Below are positions 17,539-29,983 of a DNA stretch of 64,000 nucleotides, in pieces. The DNA lies in contig CP126201.1 in assembly GCA_030272155.1 (NCBI GenBank), positions 2,028,501 to 2,092,500 on the forward strand. The letters are read 5' to 3'. The DNA is from Tetradesmus obliquus. Its lineage: Eukaryota > Chlorophyta > Chlorophyceae > Sphaeropleales > Scenedesmaceae. Both the position numbers and the translations under genes were made by a program. Below the pieces are notes generated by a model, which worked only from the letters and a program-made list of their open reading frames with translations, was not told where the DNA came from and did no database searches. Numbering within the stretch: the stretch's first letter is position 1; each line of letters opens with the position of its first letter.

Positions 17539-20500
17539 TTGCTGGCGCCGGTTCCAGCTGCTGCTGCTGCTGTTGCTGGTGGTGGTGCTGGTGCTGCCAT
17601 GGCTTCGTTGTGCATCTGCTTCACCTTGCTGGCGAGCAGCGTGGCACCAACTTGCAGCCCTGCTGCCATGAAGCGTTGCATGCCAGAGCCGCGTGCCGCA
17701 ACAGCAGCAACACGCGACGCAGCCTGCGGCACAGTGCAGCGCAGCACAGCCACAGCACACGCGTCAACATTCCAGAGCTACGGGTTATAACACGTAGCAC
17801 TGTGCTGCTGACAGCATCCAACAGCACACGTTCAGGTGACAATTGCGAACCCTCCGCATACACAGGACGTCACACCATGAAAACGTGTCACTGTCCCATC
17901 AAAACCCTCAAACCCTATGTCCTCAAACAACCGGCTAACAGAGGTGGACTCACCGCGCCAGCTGCTGAGTATGTGCAGAGGCTGGCCACCAGTGCCTTGC
18001 CTCCTGCCAGCACACCACTGTCCCGCAGCCAGCCCATGGTGGCGTTGTTGGCAAACACCGCCTCCGTCTGCAGCTCAAGCTCTTGGCGCAGCTGCGCTAG
18101 GCTGGCCACGCATGTGCGCGGCACCAGGTCATGCTGCAAAGACAGCACAGAAACACCAGAATGCACAGCACAGCATGTTGATACAGAGGTGTATGAGTCA
18201 GCAGAAGGCAGGAGTGCACACACAAAACACCAGAGTGAGATGTGAGACCACAGCAAGCGTAAATCAGGCACCTCCATGCGGTGGTGGCAAACACCGCCTC
18301 CGTCTGCAGTTCAAGCTCTTGGCGCAGCTGCGCTAGGCTGGCCACGGACGTGCGCGGCACCAGGTCATCCCTGCAGCATGTGCACCAGCATGTGCAGGCA
18401 GCACAGCATGATAGCAGATCAGAGGAGCGGAGGCAAGAGTGCCGCATATGACGAGTGTGACTCAGCAGGATGAGTTTATAGCATGCTTCAATGTGCCATG
18501 GTGGCGTTGTTGGCAAATACTGCTTCTGTCTGCTGCTCCAGCTCTTGGCGCAGCTGCGCTAGGCTGGCCACACACGTACGCGGCACCTGGTCGTGCTGTC
18601 AAGACAGCAAAGAAACATCGGAACACACAGCACATGTTTTAACATCGACATGTGAGGTTCGGCAGAAGGCAGGGTCAGACGTGAACGCACATCAAGCGTC
18701 AGTACGGCATGGTGGCGTTATTCGCAAGAACTGCATCTGCGCCGTGCCCTGAGGCTATCATCCACATCACAGCCAGCTGCAGCAGTGCTCACGTTGTGCA
18801 CCAGGGTGCGTGTGTAGCTGCTGGCACTCTCTGCCAGCTCCTTGGTCATGATGGGTGGCGTGCCAAAGCCAGTGGCAACCACGCCAGAGGCTGATGATGC
18901 AGGCATATGTTTGATGAGGCAATGCAGGGCAAGAGGGCAGCAGCAAAGCAGGAGTGAAGGTTAGCAAAGAACATGCAGATCAGCCCAGCAGCGGCTGTTG
19001 CAGGATGCTGCAGAGAACAGCCGCAGGTGTGCATGGTAGATGCCATGGGGCTGTCATCATGTTTGCATACGCGTAGGCATGATGGGTGGCGTGCCAAAGC
19101 CAGTGGCAACTACGCCAGATGCTGATGGCAAGTCAGGCGTATATTTGATTTGATGATGACGCGGCGTGCAGCAAGGAGCGGCAGTGAACAGCAGCGCAAA
19201 AGCCAAGGACATGCAAAGCAGCCCAGCAGCGCCTGCTGCGAAGGTGCTGCAGGGACCAGCCACAGGTGTGCATACTACTGTAGTACAGCCCATCATGCTG
19301 TCAGCATGCATGTACACTACACTCGCAGCACGCAACTCAGCTTTCAATCACATGCCCGTCCGTTGTCACACAGTGGTATAACAGGTGTTGACGTGCCTGC
19401 ACTCTGGCTAAAATTCCCTGCAAAAACACACAGGATGCAGCAGGTGTTCTCACCCTGTGCTAGTCTGCTGCGCAGCTCTGCAGTGTTGCGCAGCAGGTAC
19501 GCAGCCAGCGCAGCAACACCACCACCCAGCGAGTGTCCTAGGCAGTGCACCCGGTACCTGTACAGAGCAGCACACAGCAGCACAGCACATGTGTGAGTAC
19601 CAAGCAACTAAGCTACAAACATGCCAGCTGCAGCAAGCGCATGGTCAGCAGTGCGTCTGCTGCAATCAGAGCATCAGTCAGGTGGCAGTGCGTGTGTCGC
19701 TTATGATATTTGTTTGTTACCAGCTGCTGCTGCTGCAGGTGCTGCTATAATGCAGGGGTCGCTGGCTTAAAGGCTTCAAAAAGATTTGCGCTTACCCGGG
19801 GTGCTGCTGCAGCTGCTGCTCCAGTGTGGGCAAGCACTGCTGGATGATGGCTGCTGCACAGTCAAGCATGCCGGAGTGTGCCTGGCCTGCTCCCCGCAGA
19901 CAGCAGGGCAGCAGTAGCAGCAGCGCATGCAGCGATAGCAGCAGCAGCAGCCAACAGTGAGAGGTTGGCTAGAAAGCGTCTGGGTGAAATGGAGTGAAGA
20001 GGCTTGAAGTGGGGCGAGGGGCTACCTGACCACGTTGAGCAAACAGCCATGGAGCGACAGTGGAAGTCAAGCAGAATGGCCTCGTCTAGGAGCCACGTGC
20101 AGCCCCAAATGATACCAAAAAGTGGCATATTCTACTAAACTGTCAGGCAGAATGCAGGCCAATTAACCCTACACCTAATCCTGAACTGCATGCATCCAAA
20201 TGCAACCAAAACATCTTTGAATGCACCTGGCCCCAGAGGCGAGGTGTGTGCCACCAAGTCTGCCAACACATCTGCAAGCTGACTCGTGCCCCGCACCACT
20301 ATCAATAAGCCAGCAATAAGCGTACACCAGGCACCATTATGTCTGTAACTGTCCAGCATGCAGTGTCCTGGTGGGGCACTGCGCAAGGTGACATAATCTA
20401 CTCAATTGTCAGGCAGAGTGCAGGCCAACAAACCTTAATCCTGAACTGCATGCATCTGAGTGCAGCCAAAATAATCTGAGTACTCACCTTGCCCCAGAGG

Positions 20501-22546
20501 CGAAGTATGTGCCACCAAGTCTGCCAGCATATCCGCAAGCTGGCTGGTGCCCCGCACCATCAGCAATACACGTACACCATGCCTCATTATGTCTGTAACT
20601 GTCCAGCATGCAGTGTCCTGGTGGGCACTGCGGAAGGTGACATAACTTACTAGGTTGTCAGGCAGGATGCAGACCAACAAACCTTATTCCTGAACTGCTT
20701 GCATCCAAATGCAACCAAAAATCATTGGATCACCTGGGCCCAGAGGCGAGGTGCGTGCCACCGATTCTGCCAGCACATCTGCAAGCTGGCTGGTGCCCTT
20801 TCTTTGTTTAGTTCATTATCATGGAGTTCACAACTAGCTAGTGCCCCGCCCTGCACTGCTGCCATGCATTTAATTGCAATAATTCTGTCAACATACCTGG
20901 TCCCAGAGGTGAGGTGTGTGCCACCAAGTCTGCCAGCACATCCGCAAGCTGGCTGGTGCCCCGCACCACCAGCAGCAGCTGCTTGCGTGAGTGATCAACT
21001 GCCACCAGGTGTGCTGGCTTGCGTGGCAGTGATACTGGCTGGTAGCGCACCACAGCAGATTCCTGCAGGCCAGTCAGTTTGGCAGAATGGGTGTAGGTGT
21101 TGAAAGACAAAATTGAACCACAGCTAACCGGGTGGTGGCTGTTGGTGGCGGCTGCTGGTGGCTGTGGTTGTACTGATTTCCTGCCCACATGCACTTGCAG
21201 CAACGCACAGAGCCTTTGTCGGGCAACAGGTCAAGACACATACACAGCCAGAGGCAGGTTGTTGACGTGCAAAGCACTGGTCTCAGCTAGGCAGCAGCTA
21301 AATGCTCATGATCACAGTCGATTGACATGGTGTTGCACGGATCATGTCGCTCACAGGTATGCACAGAGCCGCCGCAAGCTGCTGCACGGTGTCTCCTGCT
21401 TCAAAGGCACGAGCCCACTCCGCAAAGTATATGAAGTCCTTGATCACAGCCCTGCACCCAGCAGCAGCAGCGCACCAGCACCAAATCAAGCAGCAGCAAA
21501 AGTTGCAGCTGCAGTCCACTGTGGGAAAGCCAGGTGGCAGCAGCACTACAGACACAGACCACTGCTGCTGCCAGGCAACTTTGAAAACTGTGGGAAAAAC
21601 AAACACTTGGGATGACATGGCACACGTGCACCTCAGAGCAAACCTGTGCTTGCAGGGCCCGTCGTTAACACAGCCACTGCTGAAAACTCTATGCATGCAC
21701 TGCCTGTACTGCATGGCTGCGTGTATCTTGAGCCACGCGCAGATGTCCAGGTGCTGCAGATGCTTTTTTCCTGCAAGCTGTGTGTGCTGCAGTCCGCAGG
21801 TGTGCCAGATGCTGCTACTGCTGCCTTGTTCTGCAAGATAAACCCTAAACCTACACCTTGAACCCTTATGCTGCAAACCCATCCGTCCTGCAAGCCGGCT
21901 CCCTGCCCTGGATGTCCGCAGGTGTCACAGATGCTGCTGCTGCTGCCTTTTAATGCGAGATGAACCCTAAACCCTAAACCCTAAACCTAAACCTTGAACC
22001 TGCAGAAATAAGCTGCAGGCCCACCTGTCCTGCAAGCCCAGCTCCCTGCCCTGGATGTCATCCCGCAGTGCCGCATGTGCTGAGCTGAGTCCCCACAGCC
22101 CGAGTGTGATCGCCTCAACTGTCAGTGCTTGGAATTGAGCACTGGAATGCTGCAGGGAGGTGATAAGCACCCTGTACAAGTCCTGCATGGCGTGATTTAG
22201 ATGCAACAAGGTGTAACAAGGCGTGATCTAATGTAACAGGTTTGTTGTTCAGCGGGAGGAGTGTACAGCATGCTGCTGCTTTCTTGCATATGCTGGCCAG
22301 CGATGGGGTGCGCTGTGGCAGCTGTTGAACGTTTGCAAAACAAGCATTGGCGGTGCTATTTGGAGATGCAACAGCCTAACAGGTGCATTCAGTGTGTACC
22401 TTCCAGCTGTCTCGATCACTTTCGTGTTGCTCCAGCTGCTGATGCTGCGCTTGCTGTGCCAGTGGTGCAACAGCAGCAGGCCCAGCATTGGCAGTGCATC
22501 CTTGCTGCAGAACTTCCAGCAGGTCTTGCCTGGATATCTTCTCCAT
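16603..22546 (-). CDS. Class 3 lipase, diacylglycerol-lipase type
   Basis: Alpha/beta-hydrolase of the lipase class 3 family, related to sn1-specific diacylglycerol lipases (substrate by family inference). Ten exons: 22546-22400, 22182-22025, 21451-21355, 21062-20897, 19886-19796, 19557-19454, 18890-18793, 18133-17954, 17723-17240, 16910-16603. All phases close, giving 610 residues. Landmarks: LLLVVRGTSQLADVLADLV (oxyanion/core strand), AHSGMLDCAA, nucleophile elbow GHSLGGG with Ser229, FGTPPIM, HDLVPR with Asp289 as the likely acid, and RSMLRDHYLSHY near the C-terminus with His587 as the likely base. Between Asp and His is a low-complexity insert of about 160 residues including ~26 consecutive Ser. 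The N-terminus is Gln/Glu-rich and soluble-looking; I see no signal peptide. Introns contain echoes of exons 2, 4, 7 and 8. Confidence 0.9.
17466..17535 (-). repeat. AGC microsatellite coding for poly-Ser in the lipase
   Basis: More than twenty CTG triplets on the plus strand read as AGC (Ser) in the lipase frame, inside exon 9. The neighbouring sequence is also low in complexity, consistent with a disordered linker. Confidence 0.95.
18284..18597 (-). repeat. Two echoes of lipase exon 8
   Basis: The first ~90 bases of exon 8 (coding for the DLVPR acid motif) recur at 18284-18370 and 18490-18597, upstream in transcription. Each is preceded by a CAG acceptor. Spacing from the real exon start is about 230 and 465 bases. 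The longer copy preserves the frame through NNATMA before it diverges. Confidence 0.88.
19075..19121 (-). repeat. Echo of lipase exon 7
   Basis: Repeats the first ~45 bases of exon 7 (SGVVATGFGTPPIM) with a preceding CAG acceptor, about 230 bases upstream of the real exon. Confidence 0.85.
20226..20796 (-). repeat. Three echoes of lipase exon 4
   Basis: The last ~70 bases of exon 4 (GTSQLADVLADLVAHTSPLG) recur at about 20731-20796, 20487-20560 and 20226-20300, downstream in transcription. Spacing is roughly 165, 245 and 260 bases. Each ends at a GT. The intervening intron sequence is copied too: the CAAATGCAACCAAAA-type stretch and a block starting AACTGCATGCATC recur between copies. Confidence 0.9.
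21760..21998 (-). repeat. Echoes of lipase exon 2 with telomere-like CCCTAAA runs
   Basis: Two partial copies of the 3' end of exon 2 (about 21760-21815 and 21882-21940) are each followed on the plus strand by AAACCCTAAA-type repeats (about 21838-21860 and 21961-21998). The longer run holds three to four CCTAAAC units. TTTAGGG is the plant-type telomere repeat, so these are interstitial telomere-like tracts inside a duplicated intron unit. Confidence 0.75.
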
Positions 22547-23173
22547 GCTTCAATGAATATTCAGCAACAAACGCAGCCAATTGCCTGTTATTGTGAGAAA
22601 CAGAACTAGCTCAGCTGCTCCTTCAGCCTGCACTGCACTGCAGGTGTGCTGCTGTCAAAGCAAGCTCGGGAGCAGGCACGTGACTTCAGAATCACATGAT
22701 CGTAGTACATCCGTTATTTTAAATGACAAAAGCAGGGTGTGCTGCCCCCCCGGCGTTATTGCACACTGTGAAACATTGGGGTTCGTCCATGGCAGTGGGT
22801 TCGCATACCACCAGCATGGGGACATCGGCGTCCCCGATTACAATTGCATTTGTTTTTAGACAGTACGTTATTATCAAAAACATCAACCGTGAGCTACCTA
22901 CTACTGCTTGAGCCACACATACAGCAGCACCGTGCAAGCTGAGCGCAGCTCGGCCAAGCAAGCATGCATCGGCAAATCCAAAGAACCGGAGGTCATGGCA
23001 CAGTAGCCGACGCAGCATGCAGACCAGCAGCTGGCTGGCCAGTACGCAGCATAGCACCAGCAGCAGCTCCTCACCACAGACTGCAAGCAGGCAGCAGCAA
23101 CTGGCAGCAGCGGCAGCACTCACGAACTCAGGTGCGGGGCACCACCTTGCATCAAGTTACTGTCTACAATAGG
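22547..23173. promoter_or_regulatory. Shared upstream region of the lipase and DCC genes
   Basis: The 627 bases between divergent start codons must hold both promoters and leaders. It includes A/T-richer sequence around 22690-22900. I see no further gene. Confidence 0.45.
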
Positions 23174-24831
23174 ATGTCACTGCATTCGGTTGCACTGAGG
23201 TGCTGCCTTTGGTGTCGTGGTGTGCAGAGTGGAGCTGCAACGCTGTGCAGGGCCAGCAGCACAGAACAAGCAGCAGCACCAGCAGTATCACAACCAGCTG
23301 CAGCAGCAGTGCAGGCGGTCGACTACTTTGCAACAGACAAGCGACCTGTTGTTCTATTTGACGGAGTCTGCAACATGTGAGTGTGGCAAGCTCCATGAAT
23401 CCTCCCGCTACGTGCAGTGAGGCTACTACCTGAGCTGTTCTCCCATTTAAAGAGAAGGGATGTAACACATGTGTTATGGTACATGATGCACATCCAGCCC
23501 TGAGCAGCAGGCAGTTTGGCAGTTGTCAGCCAGGCCTGCTGTTGATGCCGAAAACACTGCTGCTATGTACTGCGCTAGTGCGCCTGTACGCTTTGCAATT
23601 CTGTAGTGTGTTGACAGTTGTGCAGCAGGCCGCAAGCCGCCTGTCATAGCTCTGGTTGCTGTAGGTCAACAGCTGGCAGCAGCAGCAGCAGCAGCAGGGG
23701 CAGCATACACGACATACAGCCCGACGCACCAGCAACACCTGCTGGTGTGTCTGTTGCAGGTGCAATGGTGGTGTCAACTTCATGCTGGATTGGGACAAGG
23801 AGGGAGTGTACCGCTTTTCTGCACTGCAAAGCACACCTGGTCGGCAGCTGCTCACTAGGTGGGTTGGTGCTGCATGCCAAGTGTTGCAGGATGTCGCAAG
23901 GTGTTGCATGTTGTTGTGTGCTGTAGAGGTGACTGCTCCCCTGAGCTTAAATGTGACACTGTCAGCTAGGTAGCACGTGCAATTGCGTGAAATGCAGCTG
24001 ATGCTTGCTCATGAAGACAGAATGCGTTGACTTGCTGGCACCGCCAATGCACTTGAGCAGGTACAGGCATCCTAGGTGCAAAAGTATCTGTGCCCTTGTT
24101 ATGCCATGATCCTGCAAGGAACGCCGTGTGCATGCACACTGCGCGGCGCCCGCGCCTGACTTGCTGCCGCAATATGCTGCGAGCTGCCAGCCTGCTAATT
24201 GACCCTCACTCTCTTAACAAATCTTCTTCACTCGTTCTCCTACTGCCTGCAGGTGTGGCAGGGCGCCAGACGACATCTCCAGCATCGTGCTTGTAGAAGA
24301 GAGCCGCTGCTACATCAAGTCGGAGGCAGTGCTGCGCATTGCACTGCGGCTAGGCATGCCGCTGCCGCTGCTGGCTGGCCTGGCGCTGCTGGTGCCCAAG
24401 TTTGTGGGCGACCCGGTGTACGACCAGGTGGGCCGGCGCTTGCAGGAAACCATTGCAGGATACGCTTGCAGGAAAGTGCTTGCAGGAAGGACTTGCAGTA
24501 GTGGAGAGCATGCAGGCGTGTTGCTGCAGCCGGCTGCGCATGCCGTCACCTCGGGTGCTGCTGCTCTAGTGTCGGCCGCATAATTGGCGACGCTGCTGCA
24601 AATTTATATGTGCTTGTGCAAGGCTCTCTTCTTGTCCTTGTGGCGGGCGGCTTAACTTAAGCTTCACAGCTCCCTGGCTCAGCACCTGATCACTTGCAGG
24701 GTCAAGCACTGATGTCATGCTGCTGCTGCTGCTTGCTGCAGGTGGCCAACAACCGCTACTCCTTCTTTGGCAAGTCGGACAGCTGCAGAGTGTCAGATGA
24801 TGGCTTTGCAGACCGATTCCTAGGAGCTTGA
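23174..24831 (+). CDS. DCC-family (DUF393) thiol-disulfide oxidoreductase-like protein
   Basis: Small protein of the DCC family, thioredoxin-fold-like proteins named for their conserved DxxCxxC start; a redox role is inferred from the family and unproven. Four exons: 23174-23376, 23760-23858, 24253-24427, 24742-24831; all phases close, giving 188 residues. The first ~30 residues (MSLHSVALRCCLWCRG...) are basic, Cys/Ser-rich and lack acidic residues, which fits an organelle transit peptide. The hallmark PVVLFDGVCNMCNGGVNF follows, with Cys66 and Cys69, the second Cys being created across intron 1. Then come YRFSALQS, an IKSEAVLRIA helix region and a C-terminal RYSFFGKSDSCR. This order matches bacterial YuxK-type proteins. 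The ATG at 23174 is chosen because the frame upstream is low-complexity. Confidence 0.88.
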
Positions 24832-26266
24832 AACAAGCAGCGCACGCCCGGCAGCTGCGCTTCTGGAGCAGCAGAGCAGAGAGCAGTTGTGTGATACACA
24901 AAGGCATGCGGTGTGTTGTCACAAGTGCACAGCGGGCAATGCCGCATTGCTACTAGCAGATGATCCGATCATCACAGCGCACCTGTAAATCTGGGTCGGA
25001 GGGGGCACTCTGGTATTCATGGCGAAGTGTGGAGCAGCTGATGTCAACTGACTGCAGCTGTTGCCGCCTGAGGTGCTGCTGGGCAGCTGTTTGCTTCAGT
25101 GTATGACAGACCACCAAGCTTGCTGTATGTGCAGTGTATGATGACGCACTGATACAATGGTGATGTATTATGTATCTATTCCAACAAAAGCGACTATCTT
25201 CAGTCGTGGCCAGCACTGCAGCGGGAAACAGTGAAGATTCAGCCACTGCTGAGTCAACTTCCCAGGCCCGCTGCCACCGAAGCTCGTCAGCAGGCAGGCA
25301 GGCGAGAGCATGTGTTTAGGGAAATTCCGTCTTCAATACGTCGTCATTGTATGGTCGAATGTTGCTGCGTATTGTGTCGAGAAGCAAAGCATGGCGCGTT
25401 CACCGCCAAGATGCCACTGAGCAAATAAATTCCAAGTCCCTGAAGAAAGGCGCTCATCGTGTTCGTAACAGTTGATGTAAGCTGTAACCCAACATGAATA
25501 ATTTAGAAGAGGCTGTGGGTCTCATCCGTGTTCTGCTGTCCAGGTTGCTCGTTTCCGGTCTCAGGTGACCGCCCATTGTTCCTGACAAGAGTGCATACGA
25601 GATTGCAGACGCAAGTGCCAACGTCGCTGGAGTCATAATCAGTTGAGTCTGATCATGAACTGTATACGCCTGATGGGTTCGTCTTATCTTGCCAGCGCTG
25701 TCATGAAAACACGACGGGCGAAGTCCAGGGTGACTTGCCATGCATGATTGCTCAACGCGGCCAACCAAAAACGTAGAAAGTACTCTATTGTCTAAGGTTG
25801 CGGTTCGCAGCACTCCGCACCAAAGGAGGCCAGCAACACTGCCGACTGCAGTTTGCCCATGAGTGACGAACGACGAAAAGATCAGTCCGGGCAATCAACC
25901 GTATGTGAAAGCACCCATATGGACGTGGACGCCTTGCTGCGGGCGCTGTCTGGTCAGGTGGGGTCATGCCAGCGACTTCCTTGCGCGGGTATTGCAGTCT
26001 AGACCTGATTCCAAGCAGGACGATGTGATGGTTGCAATTCAGATCGGGGCTATTTGCCCGGTATCTTGACAAGTTCGGCCAGAGAACTTTGCGAGCTGGG
26101 TTATCTCCGCAGGCTGTAGCCTTAGCTTGCCCGTTGTGTATGCTTCGAATTAATAAGCGTATTGCACGTGCCTTAGTTGGCACGACACTGGTTCGTTGTA
26201 GCCAAGCTGCCCCGTCTTGCTACCCGTACTGCCTATCCCTGCTGCTGTGTGGCTGCCAATACACAG
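24832..26266. other. Intergenic region between the DCC and Gln-rich genes
   Basis: About 1.4 kb with no supported gene. From about 24950 the triplet repeats disappear and base composition becomes more even. A possible first coding exon of the next gene (ATG at 26028, donor at 26061) lies at its right end. Confidence 0.5.
24984..24988 (+). terminator. TGTAA poly(A) signal, DCC gene
   Basis: TGTAA begins 153 bases after the DCC stop codon. Confidence 0.5.
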
Positions 26267-26814
26267 CTCGGCGGTTCAGCAGCAGCCGCGTCCCAATCGA
26301 AAGGCTTGACAAAGCCTTTAGAAGCTGCAGGACAGCAGCAACAGCAGCAGGCAGGCCTATCATTGCTGCAGACAGCAGCTGGTGGCCAGCTGCAGCCTGA
26401 CAAGGCTGCGGCTCTCCTGCAAAGGCTAGCAGCACAACAGCGGCTTGCTTTGTCTAATAACCACAAGTCAGCAAGCGCTGGCACCCCACCGCCTACGGGA
26501 GGCACACCACTCACATCAGCAGGTGCAGCAGCACCAGGAGCTGCAGCAGAGCTAGCAGCCTTGCAAATGCAGCAGGAGCAGCAAGCAGCAGCATCTGGCA
26601 GCTCTCAGAGCACCTGGCTGCAGCAGGCAACAGGGCTGCCGAATTTTCTGCTGGAGTCCCTTGCAGCAAAGGCGGCAGATGCCCAGAGGCGGGCCTCAGG
26701 AGGTGCCTCCGGCACGCCACCTCCCCAGCAGGGGCTGCTTGCAGGACAGCTTGCAGGACAGCTGGCCTCACGCTGCGCCAGCAGCAGCGCGGCTGACAAG
26801 GCAGCTGCATGGCT

Positions 26815-26848
<34 letters not shown>

Positions 26849-27954
26849 GCTGGCCTTGGTGTCCTGCAGCCGCCTGGTGGTGTGTCTGACGTGCCTGCAG
26901 CAACTGACCAGGGCATACCCCAAGACCCTTCAGCAGCAGCAGCAGCAGCAGCAGCAGGACCCCTGCCGCAGCTGCTGCCGCTGCGCCACCTGTCCTCATG
27001 CAGTTCAAATCTTAGGACCCTGCTGAGTCAGATCAGCATGCCAGCTGGCATGGAAGGTCTGTCACCTTCCGCAGCAGCAGCTGCAGCCGCAGCAGCAGCT
27101 GCAGCCGCAGCAGCAGCGGGTGCCGGCCACCACCACCAGCAGCAGCAGCAGCAGTCACAGCAAGCAACCCTGCTGCAGCCTTCCCTGCTACGTGGCGCAT
27201 CTGGCATATCTGCAGCACCACAAGACACAAACAGCACACATGGCGGTGTTGTGACCGCTGCTGCTGCTGCTGCTCCTTCTGGGTCTCTGGCTCCTGGGCT
27301 AGGCAGGCAGCAGAGCAGCTCATCCATAGGGCAGCAGCAGCAGCAGCAGCAGGTGGTGCCAAAGCTGCGCATGAAGCAGGGGAGGCACCTGGCGCAAGCA
27401 GCAGCACTTGAGGCTCAGCAGTCTGGCGCTGCTGCTGCTTGCATCGCACTGAAGCGGCGGCGGCCCCTGCAGATCAGCCCCGCTGCTGTGAGGGCTGCTA
27501 CAGGTAAAGCTTGTACAACAATGTATCACTTAAGAATTCAATTATTGCATTGCGTTGAATCATTTGCTGTCCACCAAATCACCCTTGAAACCGTCTTGTC
27601 TCACAGCAGCACAAGGCTCGTCTGCATGGTTTGCACATCTTTTGCTCCACCTTCACAAGCTGCTGCAAGGCAAGAGCACCAAGAATGTTCTTTAACAGGT
27701 GTGTTGTCGTGTTGTAACTGCATATGCCCTCTTGCAGGCACTACCGGGCCATCTGCTATGTCCGCAGACCCACAGAGAGGCAGCATGCAGGCCAGTGCTG
27801 GATCAGCAGCAGCAGCAGCAGCAGCAGGTGGCAATGGTGAGCTGGGCCGGGCAGATTCTTTCTATTCAAATCTGGCGCCTACACAACCAGCACAGGATCA
27901 ACTTCAGCAGCAGCTGCAGCTGGCACTGAGCTCCGATACTGCTAGCCTTAGCAC

Positions 27955-27992
<38 letters not shown>

Positions 27993-29951
27993 TTCTGCTG
28001 GAGCGTCAGCAGCAGCTGCAGCAGCTGCAGCGGCAGCTGGCAGTCCTGCGAGGCTTACCACAGATGCCTGATGCTGCTGCAGCTGCTGCTGCCGAGGCTG
28101 CTGCTGCTGCTGCTGACACCAGCTCAGGCATCGAAGCAGCAGCAGAAGCTGTGCTGGAGCAAATTTTGATGGCCCATGGAGGGGCTGCAACAGCAGCAGC
28201 AGCAGCAGCAGGAGAGGCAGGTGGTGGCAGCAGCCTAGCAGCAATGCTGGATGTGCCACTCACTCGTGCTCCAACAGCAGCATCCAGCCAGCTGCTAGGA
28301 TCCACTTCTGCTAGCACCATAAGCCAGGGTTTGCAGCGCCTGCAAACCCTAAAGAGTAACCTGACAAGTGTTATGGCAGAGCTGGAGCATCTCGTGCCAC
28401 AGGTGCAGCGAGGTGCAGTGCAGCGCACAGGGAGCGGCACACAGCCGAGAGCGCCTGTGCCAACCTTCACTGATAGCCAGCCCTCACAACCAGCAGCAGC
28501 AGCAGCAACAGAAGGGGCAGCAGCAGCAGCAGCAGCAGCAGCAGGTTTGATGCGGCCGCCGCCGCGGCAGCAGCCAGCCGCCAGCAGCGCGGGCGGGGGC
28601 TTATCTGCGGCTGCTGCAGCACTACGCGCCACCCTGCAGCAGCAGCAGCAGCAGCAGCAGGACTCGCTTTCTGGCGGCAACTCTGGCGGTGCAACGAGGG
28701 GCAGCGCTGACACTGAACGCGCCACAAATAACGCGATGCAGCTGCAGCAGCTGCTAGATCAGATGCGTCACCTACCGGAGCTTCCCGGTGTGCTGCGGCC
28801 TGCGCAGCCGCCGGCCTGGACGCAGCAGCTGCTGCTGCAGGCGCGGCCGCTGAACATGGCTGCTTTTAGGCGCGTGCTGAGCGACATATTTGTGACGCAT
28901 GATGAGGTGCGTGCTGTAACAGCAGTAGTGCAGGGGAGTGTTGCAGAAACGTGGAGTGTGCTGTAGTGGTTGCAGCAGTGCGGCATGGTGAGTGACATAT
29001 TTGTGACGCATGATGAGGTGCGTGATATAACAGCAGAAGTGCAGGGGAGTGATGCAGGGAACGTGACGTGTTCTGTGCTGGTTACAGGACTGCTTGCGAT
29101 GGGATATTTTCACTCATATGCCGCTGACGCACAGCACCTGAACCTGCTGCCTGCTCCTCATATTGCTTTATCTCTGAATGTTACACATACATGCCTAAAA
29201 CTGTCATATTACCTCATGCTCTCTGTTCAGGCCAAGGCGTGCTTGAAACAAGCAGTGGACCTGGGACTGCTGCCAGACATCAGCACAGCAGCAGCAGCAG
29301 CAGCAGCAGCAGCCAGCCAGCCGGCAGAAGTGTCCCCAACCACAGAGGCTCGCATGAAGTGGCAGCAGTGGCAGCAACAGCAGCAGCAGCTGCTGCAAGG
29401 CCAAGCAGCGGCAGCAGCAGCAAATGACTCAAGCGCTGAGCCGCCTACCAAGCGGCAGCGAGTTGACTATACAGCAGCGGCGGCAGCAGCAGCATGCGGA
29501 GCGGATGAGCCGTCGTCGTTTGCAATGCCGGCACCTAAGCAGCAGCCAGCAGGCGATACAGCAGAGCCAATGAGCTTGGATGATGAGGACGAAGATGATC
29601 CGGATGCTGCCCTTGCGGCAGCAACGCTTACATACATGCCAGTGACGGGACGTGCACTGCACAGTGTCTCTTCTGTTGCTGCTTCGACAGACACCCTTTT
29701 GGCGGGCTTGGCACGGGAAGGATCTAGTGTGAGTCATCAGCATCTGCCGGACTCGCAGCTGGGGTCTTCCGGCACGCGGAAAGAGATGCCAGCAGAGGAC
29801 CTGCAGCAGTTGAGGCAGGCTGCAGGGGACAGGTCAGACAGTGCAGCAGAGCCGGATGCAGCAGTGACGAAGGAGGAAGCAGCACCTGCAGCAGCAGCAG
29901 CAGCAGCAGGTGCTGCAGCAGCCCAGCAGGACGATGCCTCACCACCACCAC

Positions 29952-29983
<32 letters not shown>

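Noticed and set aside
26177-26266. Extension of the Gln-rich protein upstream to 26177
   Set aside because: The frame there begins with TTG, not ATG, just after an in-frame TAG. A spliced upstream exon is more likely.
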